DNA from: Roseiflexus castenholzii DSM 13941
GTDB lineage: Bacteria > Chloroflexota > Chloroflexia > Chloroflexales > Roseiflexaceae
Assembly: GCF_000017805.1 (NCBI RefSeq)
Contig: NC_009767.1
Coordinates: 930,001 to 994,000 of the forward strand
Direction: 5' to 3'
DNA: 64,000 nt
A program made the position numbers and the translations under genes. The notes below the pieces were generated by a model that saw only the letters and a list, made by a program, of their open reading frames with translations, did no database searches and had not been told where the DNA came from. Within the stretch, counting starts at the first letter, position 1. Each line of letters starts with the position of its first letter. Positions 54,305-63,252 of this stretch are shown here, piece after piece.

Positions 54305-56209
54305 ATGACAACAACGACGAACGACTGGCTCCAGCAGGGCATTGCAGCCGCGCGCGCCGGGCAGCGCGCGCAGGCGCGTCAATTCTTCGTGCGGGCTATT
54401 CAGGAGAATCAGTATAACGACGATGCGTGGGTCTGGCTCGCCGGTGTTGTCGATAATCCCGCAGATATGCGGCGCTGTCTGCAACAGGCGCTGCGGATCA
54501 ATCCGCTCAACCCGCAGGCGCGTCAGGGGATCGCCTGGCTTGATCGGCAGACACGGCAGGCGCAGAAGGCATCATCATCTGCTACCAATATGAATGATGG
54601 TCAGAAGCCATCGTCGTCTGCTACCGCGCACTCATCCGTCCAGGCTGAAAATCAGGTGGACAAGACATCGTCTCAGAATCAGAGTCATTCCCCAGCGACG
54701 GACGGCTCTCTGTCAGTATCTCAATCGAGTGCATCAGCGAAACCGGCGTCTGCTCACGACTCCCATGCGCCTGGCACTCCTGAGCCTGCTCCGAAACCCG
54801 CTCGTCGTTTCTCGTGGTTCGGCAAGTCCAAACCGGCTCACAGCGCCGTTGCCGACGACTCTGCCACCGTGGCGGCAGCGCCACAGCCTGCCCGCCGCTT
54901 TTCGTGGTTCGACAGGTCTGCTGCGCCTACCACTCCCGACGAAGCCGCAGGCGGCGCGCATGGTGCGAAGCCCGCTCGTCGTTTCTCGTGGTTCGGCAAG
55001 TCCAAACCGGCTCACAGCGCCGTTGCCGACGACTCTGCCACCGTGGCGGCAGCGCCACAGCCTGCCCGCCGCTTTTCGTGGTTCGACAGGTCTGCTGCGC
55101 CTGCTGCGCCCGCCACCCCAGACGAGGCGCCTGGCGCGGCTTCCACGGCACAGCCTGCCCGCCGCTTCTCGTGGTTCGGCAAATCCAACGCCGTAGCAAA
55201 GCCAATGGTTGCCGCAGCCGCGACGGCTACCGTGGCAGGAGCGGCGGGCGCCACACCGCCTGCGTCCGCAGCGCCCCCGGCTGCTCCTGGCGCAAAGCCG
55301 CGCCGCAAAGAAAAGGTGCTGCCGCCGGAAGAAGGCGACCCGGCGCGCGACTGCTGCCCATACTGCGGCGAGTTGAACAAACCGGATCGCCAGTGGTGCC
55401 GTCGCTGCGACCGCAGTCTGATGATCCGTGGACCGGTGCGCGATCAACGTTCTCCCTGGCTCTCGATTCTCGGCATCCTCTGGGTGCTTGGCGGTGTGCT
55501 GGGCATTCTGGGCGCTATTGCAGGGTTGATCGTCGCGCTGGCGCTCTACAACTCGGCAAGAGGCAGTCTTTCGGATTTTCCGCTCGTCATTGTGGTGGTC
55601 TTCGTGATTATCGCTTTGCTCTATGGTGGGCAAATTGCGATTGCGCGCGCGATGATGAACCGCGCCCGCTGGGCGTACTGGATCATCGCCGTTGTGACTG
55701 TGCTGCAACTCGGCGGCTCGCTGTTCGGGGCACTCGGCGCCATTGCGACGATCGGCAATTTCATCACTCAGGCGCAGGCGTTCCTTCCCTCGCAGGAAGC
55801 CGTATCCGCAGTCGCCGCGTTCACCAGCCTCTTAGGGACGATTATTATGGTCGATGTTGGCATCAAAGCCTTCTTCATGCTCCTGGTCGGATTGAGCTGG
55901 CGCGATTTCTACGGACCCAAAGAGCGATTCGTCTCCGAAGTGCGCGGCGCTACCGACTACGAACTGTTCAACATCGGTCTGGCATTACAACGCAAAGGCA
56001 TGTGGTGGATGGCGATGAAGCAGTGGGAAGCGGCGGTCGCCAACTCGCCGCGCGATGTCGATTACCTCCACGCCCTGACCGTCGCCTACGCAAAGCTTGA
56101 GCAGTGGGATAAGGCGCGTGAAACGATTGCCAGAGCGATCACTGTTGCGCCGGACAATCAGGCGCTGAAACAGGTGCAGGAGCGTATCGAGCGAATGAGC
56201 GCGGCGTAG
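54305..56209 (+). CDS. TPR/zinc-ribbon membrane protein with repeated RRFSWF motifs
   Basis: A 634-residue protein. Residues 8-75 and 560-630 are helical TPR-like parts. Residues 85-330 form a low-complexity linker in which PARRFSWF occurs five times (165-172, 195-202, 223-230, 253-260, 284-291), each followed by GKS or DRS. A zinc ribbon follows at 350-369 (Cys350/Cys351, Cys354, Cys365, Cys368). Four to five membrane segments lie between about 385 and 530. At DNA level, 54797-54928 and 54971-55102 are an exact 132-bp direct repeat. ATG 54305 follows GACCGGAGCACACATTCT. Function unknown. Confidence 0.75.
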   Translation: MTTTTNDWLQQGIAAARAGQRAQARQFFVRAIQENQYNDDAWVWLAGVVDNPADMRRCLQQALRINPLNPQARQGIAWLDRQTRQAQKASSSATNMNDGQKPSSSATAHSSVQAENQVDKTSSQNQSHSPATDGSLSVSQSSASAKPASAHDSHAPGTPEPAPKPARRFSWFGKSKPAHSAVADDSATVAAAPQPARRFSWFDRSAAPTTPDEAAGGAHGAKPARRFSWFGKSKPAHSAVADDSATVAAAPQPARRFSWFDRSAAPAAPATPDEAPGAASTAQPARRFSWFGKSNAVAKPMVAAAATATVAGAAGATPPASAAPPAAPGAKPRRKEKVLPPEEGDPARDCCPYCGELNKPDRQWCRRCDRSLMIRGPVRDQRSPWLSILGILWVLGGVLGILGAIAGLIVALALYNSARGSLSDFPLVIVVVFVIIALLYGGQIAIARAMMNRARWAYWIIAVVTVLQLGGSLFGALGAIATIGNFITQAQAFLPSQEAVSAVAAFTSLLGTIIMVDVGIKAFFMLLVGLSWRDFYGPKERFVSEVRGATDYELFNIGLALQRKGMWWMAMKQWEAAVANSPRDVDYLHALTVAYAKLEQWDKARETIARAITVAPDNQALKQVQERIERMSAA

Positions 56210-56217
56210 AGCAACTC

Positions 56218-56273
56218 GTCAGGCGGGTCTGAGGCTTGCCCTTGCGTGGAGGCGGGTCTGAGACTCGCCTGAC
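56218..56273 (+). terminator. Bidirectional hairpin between convergent genes
   Basis: GTCAGGCG (56218-56225) pairs with CGCCTGAC (56266-56273), enclosing a smaller GGCGGGTCTGAGACTCGCC hairpin that resembles the 30-bp minisatellite unit. It lies between the zinc-ribbon/TPR gene and the DUF2079 gene, whose stops face each other. Confidence 0.5.
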
Positions 56274-56315
56274 ACGTGGTCCCAGGCGCTGTGTAGAGCG
56301 CTCTCAGAGCGCCGG

Positions 56316-58295
56316 TCACGGCGTCACTTCAATGAACGTCACCACATATTCGGCAGTTCCTGCCATTCGACTGCGCTCATCGGTCAATGTCGCATCCGGG
56401 TGACGCACATCGTACCATCCAACGCGCCAGGCATAGCGCCCCGGCGGAGTATCAGGCGGCACGAGCACATCGAAGGTCTCTTCGATCACGTCTCCTGCCG
56501 ACCATTCCCATACCGGATGCAGCGCGTAGCCGGGGAGATGGACAAACCGCGCTCCCGGCGCGCCATCCAGCCGGCTCACCGCAACGAACTTCACCCCTGG
56601 CGGCAGCGCCGCACGCACTCGCCACGCGAAGGAAGCACGCAATCGCCGCTCACCAATAACCTCAATATTCGCGCGCACCAGATCGAACGGACCGAACTGC
56701 TGCAAGACAGAGGCGCCATTGTCGTCCACAACCGATACACGATTGACCAGCGCGTGACCGGAATCGGCATCGCGTTCAAAGAGAAGCAGTCCATCTTCCA
56801 TGTCCACCAGCGCGAATGACGGATCGCGTAGCAGGATGGCAATTGCTTCGCGGTCGTAATCGAGACCGCCGCCATACCCATCGTCGAGTTGCAGATACCA
56901 GTCGAACAGAGCATCGGGCAGCGCATACTGCACCTGCGGCAGCAGGTCGGGCAAGTGTTCGGGGCGCGCCTCGAACGGGTAGCGCACCAGATAGACCGTT
57001 TCGCGGTTCACCAGGTGTGTTGCGACAAAGGTGGAAGCCGCGAGAGGCGCATCGGGCGGCACACGGGTCGTCAGGAACGCCGCCAGGCGCGCATCGCGCG
57101 GAGTGACGCCGTAGACCGACCGGTCGAAGCCATAGCCGGGCGCACCGATCCAGAACAAAGGGTTGAGCGGAGTATTGACCAGCAACGCGCTGAAGATCGC
57201 CGTTACCGCCACGGTGAAGCCAAGATCGCCGCGCCAGGATCGTCCCCGATGTCGCGGCTCGCCAGGGAGCGATGGCGTCGTGCGTTGCATGCGCGCTGCG
57301 CCATCGATTGTCGCCATCACAAGGAAGGGCGCGACCAGCGCATAATGGTGGTAGCGATAGTCGAAGGCGCCGCCAGGACCGGTGGAAATAAGCATGGCGC
57401 CTGCCAGCGGCAACCCGGGCAGCAGCCAGCGCCAACCGCGCCACGCAACGAGCAGCGCCGGACCGAAGACCACCACAGCGTTGAGCAGGCGGTCGGGCAG
57501 GGTCGCCGCAATTTCGTGGATCGCGCCGAAATAGTACGCCAGATAGTTGCCGGTGATCTCGGCGGCGCCGCCAGCCGATTGTGTGGCAAACAACGGTCGA
57601 ATGACGAAGAACGCCAGCGCGCCGTAGACGCCGCCTGCGAGGGTAGTCAGCATCCCGGCGCGGCGTTGTTCTTCCCACAACCACACCACAACACCGATGC
57701 CAACGACCAGTGCTGCGACATAGAACTTCATACTGAGCGCCAGCGCCGTCCAGAGCGCGAACCGGCGCCAGGAGCGCACATCGAGCGCATCAAGCGCCAA
57801 CAGAATCAGCGGCGCCGCAACCGTATCAGCGTGAAAATCGAAGAGCACGCTCGTCTGCGCGGTTGGGTAGAGCAGATAGATCAATGTCAGGCAGCGCGCC
57901 GCATACGGCATAGCCCGTTCTCCGCTGTACGGCGCATCGAGGCGTCGCCAGGCGAGACGGTACACCGGGATGGCGCCGAGGGCAAAGAGCGCCGCCTGGG
58001 CGACCAGCAGCATGCGCGGATCGGGCCAGAGCGCATAGAAAGGTGCAAACAAAAAGTAGCCGACCTCGACATGCCCGGCCAGGCGTGACGCACGCGATCC
58101 TTCAGGGCGGGAGTAGAGCAGCGGCTCGCCGCGCGTCGCGCTCCAGATGGACTGCGCCATGTTGCCCAGATCGTACATGCCGGCGTTGAAGCCCTCGTAG
58201 CGTGCCACGCTCAACCAGCCGAGCATGCCGCCGATCAGCAGGAGCGCGATCCAGAGGAAAGGATCGCGGAGAGACGGATGAGGTTCAGCGGACAT
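56316..58295 (-). CDS. DUF2079 membrane protein (GT-C-like)
   Basis: A 659-residue membrane protein with about ten hydrophobic segments in the first 420 residues and a large soluble C-terminal part. The first outer loop starts GMYDLGNMAQSIW and FDFHADTVAAPLILLALD follows, both typical of DUF2079 proteins, which look like polyprenol-dependent glycosyltransferases. ATG 58295 overlaps the preceding gene by 11 nt. It is the last gene of the seven-gene minus-strand operon. Confidence 0.82.
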   Translation of the reverse strand: MSAEPHPSLRDPFLWIALLLIGGMLGWLSVARYEGFNAGMYDLGNMAQSIWSATRGEPLLYSRPEGSRASRLAGHVEVGYFLFAPFYALWPDPRMLLVAQAALFALGAIPVYRLAWRRLDAPYSGERAMPYAARCLTLIYLLYPTAQTSVLFDFHADTVAAPLILLALDALDVRSWRRFALWTALALSMKFYVAALVVGIGVVVWLWEEQRRAGMLTTLAGGVYGALAFFVIRPLFATQSAGGAAEITGNYLAYYFGAIHEIAATLPDRLLNAVVVFGPALLVAWRGWRWLLPGLPLAGAMLISTGPGGAFDYRYHHYALVAPFLVMATIDGAARMQRTTPSLPGEPRHRGRSWRGDLGFTVAVTAIFSALLVNTPLNPLFWIGAPGYGFDRSVYGVTPRDARLAAFLTTRVPPDAPLAASTFVATHLVNRETVYLVRYPFEARPEHLPDLLPQVQYALPDALFDWYLQLDDGYGGGLDYDREAIAILLRDPSFALVDMEDGLLLFERDADSGHALVNRVSVVDDNGASVLQQFGPFDLVRANIEVIGERRLRASFAWRVRAALPPGVKFVAVSRLDGAPGARFVHLPGYALHPVWEWSAGDVIEETFDVLVPPDTPPGRYAWRVGWYDVRHPDATLTDERSRMAGTAEYVVTFIEVTP

Positions 58296-59406
58296 CTGAC
58301 GTGCTCTTTTTTCGGGCAATAGGATAATGCTGCACGATCATACGACGGATGGCTTCCAGCCAGAGGATGAACAGTCCTGCCAGCATTGGCGCGACAATGA
58401 ACGCTTCGGTTTCGTAAGAAAGGGGAAAAAGACCAATACGCGCGAGCAACGAAATGCCGCCACCGATGCCGAGGAAGTATGCAGCCACGCGGTTGGAATA
58501 CGCAAGACCGACACATGCGATATAGTGTGGTCCGACCAGCGGACTGCCAAGTATCATAACCGGCAGTAGTGTTCGCCAGTCCCCGCTACGATAACGATAG
58601 AGATACGGCGCAATCGGCGCTAACAAGGCCAAAATCATCCCAAGAGATAATAGCGATGTTGGAATATCAGGAAACACCAGACTCACCAATCGAACCGCCG
58701 ACGCGTTTCCGGCAGAAGCAATGTAGCGTTCGATATTCCAGGGAATATATGCAATCCAGTCAGCGAGCGCATCCCCTCCCACAAGTCTATCGGCAACAAG
58801 TGTTGCTATAAGCGCTGCCAGAACGCCCGATGCTCCTTCCTTCCAGCGGCGAGCGATCAACAGTGCGAGAAGCAATATCCCTGGATAAATCTTGATCGCG
58901 GCAGTTACTCCTATGAGTACTGCCGATACGTTTGCACGAGATGATCTCATGCGAAGCGCTATAGCCAGCGCCAGGAGAACGATCGGTTCCAATGACCCCA
59001 ATGACAGACCTATCACCCACATAGACGCCGTAGCCAAAGCCATTTTATGGTCAACCTGAGCGTAGCGCCATGCGATCACGATCGAAAAACTGCCGATGAG
59101 AAGCCAGATCGCGCGCGCCGTCTTGAATGGAAGAAGACCAAATGGCAACACGATCATGGTCGCAAAAGGCGGATGCGCCGTCTGATAAGCGCCGGTGACG
59201 TTATCCTCTGGACAACAGGCCTCGAAGATGAGAAAGGTCGGTGTGCCAGGATCCATACCATGCCACCACGCCCATGCTGCGGCATAATCTTGGGCGAAGT
59301 CGGCGCCGCTTTCCCGGCTGATAACGATCAGCGTTGCGACAAGGAAGCCGGTGGCAGTCATGATCATCAGACGTCGTGCAGCGCGATGATCGTTAGGCTT
59401 GGGCAT
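58285..59406 (-). CDS. GT87/DUF2029-type membrane glycosyltransferase-like protein
   Basis: A 373-residue membrane protein with about nine segments. FAQDYAAAWAWW in the first outer loop and AHPPFATMIVLPFGLLPF are DUF2029/GT87 features shared with the protein at 51311-52459. ATG 59406 overlaps the preceding UPF0104 gene by 14 nt; a 15-codon longer reading is not used. It probably transfers a sugar from a polyprenyl phosphate donor on the outer face of the membrane (family inference). Confidence 0.8.
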   Translation of the reverse strand: MPKPNDHRAARRLMIMTATGFLVATLIVISRESGADFAQDYAAAWAWWHGMDPGTPTFLIFEACCPEDNVTGAYQTAHPPFATMIVLPFGLLPFKTARAIWLLIGSFSIVIAWRYAQVDHKMALATASMWVIGLSLGSLEPIVLLALAIALRMRSSRANVSAVLIGVTAAIKIYPGILLLALLIARRWKEGASGVLAALIATLVADRLVGGDALADWIAYIPWNIERYIASAGNASAVRLVSLVFPDIPTSLLSLGMILALLAPIAPYLYRYRSGDWRTLLPVMILGSPLVGPHYIACVGLAYSNRVAAYFLGIGGGISLLARIGLFPLSYETEAFIVAPMLAGLFILWLEAIRRMIVQHYPIARKKSTSDVR

Positions 59407-60370
59407 CGTCAGGCATCTCTTTCTTGCCGGTGGTTGAGGCACGTTTGTCAATGGAAGAGATGATCGCTACCAGCGTGGGCAAGCCGGTCAGACTGCAAAG
59501 CAACAGCAACATTCGGGCAATCATCGCAGCCGCCACTGCCTGATCGGGTGTAAGACCGACGCGCATGAGCAATGCTGCCGTCACTCCCTCACGCACGCCC
59601 AGACCGCCAGGAGTGAGCGGCAATAACCCGAACACCCCCGCAAGGGGCCAGAGAATCATGGTTGCAACCGGTGCGTCGGATTTGACAGATATCGCAAGCA
59701 ACCAGAAACTGAGCGCATTGTTTGTATGAAACATCACCGATAGACCCAGACATGCAACGATCGTTCCGAGATTGTTGCGGTAGGGAGTGATGACATCCTG
59801 GAGTTGTGCAATGATGCGTTCCATCCAATGCGGCACGCGCGCTAGGCGGAGCGGCAGGAAGCCAGAAAGCGCAGCAAACCCGACGGTGGTGAGCGCCATC
59901 CCTAAGCCTGCGCCTATGGGCGCCCAGGCGGGCGCATCCAGCACGTCAGGTAGGAATGCAAGCGTCAGTGACGCCATTGCTACCAGTGCTAACAACCCCG
60001 TGAGCCGTTCCATAACCACGCTTGTCCAGACACCGGCTCGGTTGCCGAGCGCGCGAGCTGCCGCGTACCCGCGCCCAAGATCACCGCCAATATCTGAAGG
60101 CAACAGCGTACCGGCCAGCGCTCCCATCAAATACCACTCCACCAGACGCGCAAACGATGCGCGAATGCCCTGAGCACGTAGCAACAGATGCCATTTGAGG
60201 CAGCTCAACATCACCCCAACGAAATAGATGACGATGCTTCCGGCTAACGGAAACGGATGGGCTGCGATGATTGTCTGCCACACCGATCGGGTGTTGGCGA
60301 ATTGCACAACCAGTAGCACGATTAGCGCTATCCCCAAACCGACACGAATCCAATGCGACCAGTGTTTCAT
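59393..60370 (-). CDS. UPF0104 / lysylphosphatidylglycerol synthase TM-region family protein
   Basis: A 325-residue membrane protein with about eight segments. TLLPSDIGGDLGRGYAAARALG is the family block after the third segment, and LTPGGLGVREGVTAALLM is the second one. Family members are often found in glycan clusters and are suspected flippases. ATG 60370 overlaps the methyltransferase stop by 4 nt (ATGA). A longer reading to 60544 lies within the upstream gene. Confidence 0.83.
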   Translation of the reverse strand: MKHWSHWIRVGLGIALIVLLVVQFANTRSVWQTIIAAHPFPLAGSIVIYFVGVMLSCLKWHLLLRAQGIRASFARLVEWYLMGALAGTLLPSDIGGDLGRGYAAARALGNRAGVWTSVVMERLTGLLALVAMASLTLAFLPDVLDAPAWAPIGAGLGMALTTVGFAALSGFLPLRLARVPHWMERIIAQLQDVITPYRNNLGTIVACLGLSVMFHTNNALSFWLLAISVKSDAPVATMILWPLAGVFGLLPLTPGGLGVREGVTAALLMRVGLTPDQAVAAAMIARMLLLLCSLTGLPTLVAIISSIDKRASTTGKKEMPDDAQA

Positions 60371-61071
60371 CCTGCTACTCGACCGATCATCAGGATTGCC
60401 CCCGCGAAAGTCAGCCGTAGTTTGTAGAGTTTCTCTCCAACTATTCCCGGCACTGTCCGGGCGATCATGCCCATGACGTGTCCACCGAATGTTTGCCCGG
60501 CACACCATCCCACTATGCCGGTGAGCGGACCATAGAGGTTGCATTCGTCAAGAATAGTCAAACCTGTATCGTGATACATTTGACGCAATCGACGACGGGT
60601 CGTGACGAAACTATGGCTGTAGTCGCAATTCCAGAAATCCTCTCGCAGCGCAAGATAGTCTGGCGCAACGATGGCGACCAGTCCGCCGCGTTTCGCTACC
60701 CGGCGCATTTCCTCCAGAAACGCAAGCGCATCGTTGTATGCAGGGCTATGCTCAATGACATGGGATGCAAAGGTGATGTCGAACATCTCATCAGCGCACG
60801 GAATCTGCGTTGCTCGAGCCTGCATGCCGTTGTGGCTGCGATCCGCCAGACCTCTCAACAGACGGATATTAATATCGAGTGCGCAATAGCGAACGTGATG
60901 TTGGCGACAGGCGTCAGCAAACACGCCTCTTCCGGGTCCGATTTCGAGCAGAGATGCAGCCGAGGGCGACGCCTGCATCAAACGGTCAAGCACGTAGCGC
61001 GCCTGTGCGCGCACCCATCCTATGCCTGCTGCGGTCGCAGCCCGCTCGCCATAATAATCGTAGAATGGCAT
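60367..61071 (-). CDS. SAM-dependent methyltransferase (Methyltransf_11 type)
   Basis: A 234-residue methyltransferase. Motif I is LLEIGPGRGVFADAC near residue 43; YCALDINIRLL follows; IPCADEMFDITFASHVIEH near residue 95 is the motif before the catalytic domain core. ATG 61071 lies 2 nt after the GT2 stop, with GGAGTGAGT before it; a GTG at 61077 is an alternative. In a glycan operon it may methylate a sugar or lipid intermediate. Confidence 0.83.
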   Translation of the reverse strand: MPFYDYYGERAATAAGIGWVRAQARYVLDRLMQASPSAASLLEIGPGRGVFADACRQHHVRYCALDINIRLLRGLADRSHNGMQARATQIPCADEMFDITFASHVIEHSPAYNDALAFLEEMRRVAKRGGLVAIVAPDYLALREDFWNCDYSHSFVTTRRRLRQMYHDTGLTILDECNLYGPLTGIVGWCAGQTFGGHVMGMIARTVPGIVGEKLYKLRLTFAGAILMIGRVAG

Positions 61072-61073
61072 AC

Positions 61074-62150
61074 TCACTCCAAAAGCGGTTGGACGAGGCG
61101 CCAGTATGCAGCGAATGCTCGCTCGAACACCTGCTGTATCGCTTGCTCAGCTGGATGTCGGAGCAAGCCCGGAACATACGAAAAGCCGTAAGCCGAAAGC
61201 AATTCACGGTCGGAAATCCTGCGTGAAGACTGGATGCGGCTGCGGTGGAAGCGCAACGCGGGCCAGAGGCGCACAACATCACGAAAAGCGCGCCAATATG
61301 CGCGCCGCCATCCCTTGCGCAGCGCTATCGCCGCCAGCGCCATTTCATAGACGACAAGCGCTGGCAGGCATACCATGAGCGTTCGGAGTGCGTACATTCT
61401 GGCGATCAGCATCCAGCGATTGCGATAGATCAGATACGCGCGTCGTTCTGGATAGTCGCCGCTGCCGCGCCAACTGGTCTCTGGGTTGCCCTGACGGTGG
61501 TAGACGACCGACTCTGGCGCAACGTAGCATCGCCAACCGCGTAATCGCATGCGGAGTGAAAGATCGAAATCATTCAGATAGATAAAAAAACGCGGATCGA
61601 ATCCCCCTACCGCAAGTGCGCGTTCTCGATGTACCAGAAGCGACGTACTTGCTTGCGCTCCTACTTCAACCGGTGTTGTGTCACAGGCAACATCTGCCAG
61701 AGGCGCAAAGCCGTTTCGCAAGGTCATATGACCGACATAATGGGCATATCCGCCATCGTGATGAATGCGCCCTTGTTCGACGAGTACGGCGCGCGAGCCA
61801 ACCATTCCGACGTCGGGCCACGTGGCTGCTGCGATGGCGAGGAGTGGTTCAAGCCAGCCGACAGGTGTCGTCGTGTCGTGATCAAGAAACAGTACCCAGG
61901 CGGTTTTGGCACGCTGGAGCGCTAGATTGCACGCGGCGCTGTGTCCAATATTCTGGGGAAGCGGCACCAACGTACACTCAGGAAAATCGCGCCGCACAAT
62001 CTCAACCGTGTTGTCCGTCGAAGCATTATCCACAATCAGGACATGCACTTCAGGCGCTGCACAACGAACCGATTGTAAACATTCCCGAACGTATGCAGCG
62101 GAATTGTAGGTAATCAACACAATGGTGACGCCAGGATCAAACGTTTCCAT
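61074..62150 (-). CDS. GT2 family glycosyltransferase
   Basis: A 358-residue inverting glycosyltransferase of the rhamnosyltransferase-like class. IVLITYNSAAYVRECLQSV starts the GT-A fold, VDNASTDNT and NIGHSAACN follow, LFLDHDTTTP contains the metal-binding DxD, and FFIYLNDFDLSLRMRLRGW is the acceptor-side block with the catalytic Asp. The C-terminal 90 residues contain one hydrophobic stretch. ATG 62150 overlaps the GT4 gene by 14 nt. Confidence 0.88.
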   Translation of the reverse strand: METFDPGVTIVLITYNSAAYVRECLQSVRCAAPEVHVLIVDNASTDNTVEIVRRDFPECTLVPLPQNIGHSAACNLALQRAKTAWVLFLDHDTTTPVGWLEPLLAIAAATWPDVGMVGSRAVLVEQGRIHHDGGYAHYVGHMTLRNGFAPLADVACDTTPVEVGAQASTSLLVHRERALAVGGFDPRFFIYLNDFDLSLRMRLRGWRCYVAPESVVYHRQGNPETSWRGSGDYPERRAYLIYRNRWMLIARMYALRTLMVCLPALVVYEMALAAIALRKGWRRAYWRAFRDVVRLWPALRFHRSRIQSSRRISDRELLSAYGFSYVPGLLRHPAEQAIQQVFERAFAAYWRLVQPLLE

Positions 62151-63252
62151 AAACTCCCGCCCCTTGATACACCTCCAGATACCGCCGTATCACATTGTCC
62201 CAGGCAAAATGGGCGATCCGCGCGCGCGCCCGCGCGCTTAGGTCGGCGCGCAGATCGTCATCGTTCATCAGTCGCCGGATTGCATCGCGTAACGCAGGCA
62301 CGTCTTGCGGCGGAACCAGGATGCCCGCATCTCCCACGACCTCCGGCATGCCGCTGATATTCGTGGTGATCACGGCGCACCCGCCGGCCAGCGCTTCGAG
62401 CAGCACCACCGGAAAGTTGTCGTTCGTCGAGGGGAAGACGAAAATGGCGCTGCTGGCATACAACTCGTCGAGCGGCGCGCCCTTGATGAACCCACGCCAG
62501 TCGACGGAAAGACCGAGGTGCTGCGCCTGCGCCTGTAATGCCTCCAGCATCGGTCCATCACCCGCAATCGTGATCTCCCACCCGTCGAGCGGCAATCCCG
62601 CCAGCGCTTCGAGCAGGTAGTGCGCGCCTTTGCGTGGAAACAATCGGCTGACGAACAGGATGCGTCGTTTTCGTTTGCTGATGCGAACAGGAGGCGGGTC
62701 GAAGCCGTAGGGAATCACCTCGACCGGTCGCTCGCATGTGCGCTGTATCAGCGCGCGCAGGTAATGAGATGGTGAAACGATCACATCGGCGCTGTGCGCA
62801 ACGACGCGCCAGACGGGAGCGATCAATCGGTGCCCGCGGGTGAAGCGATCCGGGTTGTATCCCGGCACATCCGACCCGTGCGCAGTAATCACGAGCGGCA
62901 ACCCGCTGACGCGACGAACCGCAGCCGCGAGGATGCCGGTTGGCACGATGAAATGGGCATGCACCACATTGTAGCGCCGGCGCTGTGTGAGCGCCAGCGT
63001 TGGCAGCAGCGCCGAAGCGATGTAACTCAGCAGTTCAGGGGTTTCGGCGCGCACCATCGAGCGACGCAACGCCGGGACGCGGATGACGCGCACCCTGCCG
63101 GATATCTCAAACTGCGGCAGATGCTGATACCCCATCGTCACGACATCGACCTCGTGCCCGACTGCGGCGAGATGCTCACACAACGCGCGCGTCACCGGGC
63201 TGGCGCCGCCGCCAAGCGGCGGGTACTCATAATTGAGCGTCAGGATGCGCAC
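62137..63252 (-). CDS. GT4 family glycosyltransferase
   Basis: A 371-residue GT-B retaining glycosyltransferase. VRILTLNYEYPPLGGGASPVT is the N-terminal sugar-loop region; VVHAHFIVPTGI, FVSRLFPRKGAHYLLEAL, and STNDNFPVVLLEALAGGCAV with the donor-site Glu are family marks. The start is GTG 63252 because AGGAGG lies 10 nt upstream; a reading from ATG 63285 would lie deeper in the upstream gene. It overlaps that gene by 13 nt and the GT2 gene by 14 nt. Confidence 0.9.
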   Translation of the reverse strand: MRILTLNYEYPPLGGGASPVTRALCEHLAAVGHEVDVVTMGYQHLPQFEISGRVRVIRVPALRRSMVRAETPELLSYIASALLPTLALTQRRRYNVVHAHFIVPTGILAAAVRRVSGLPLVITAHGSDVPGYNPDRFTRGHRLIAPVWRVVAHSADVIVSPSHYLRALIQRTCERPVEVIPYGFDPPPVRISKRKRRILFVSRLFPRKGAHYLLEALAGLPLDGWEITIAGDGPMLEALQAQAQHLGLSVDWRGFIKGAPLDELYASSAIFVFPSTNDNFPVVLLEALAGGCAVITTNISGMPEVVGDAGILVPPQDVPALRDAIRRLMNDDDLRADLSARARARIAHFAWDNVIRRYLEVYQGAGVYGNV

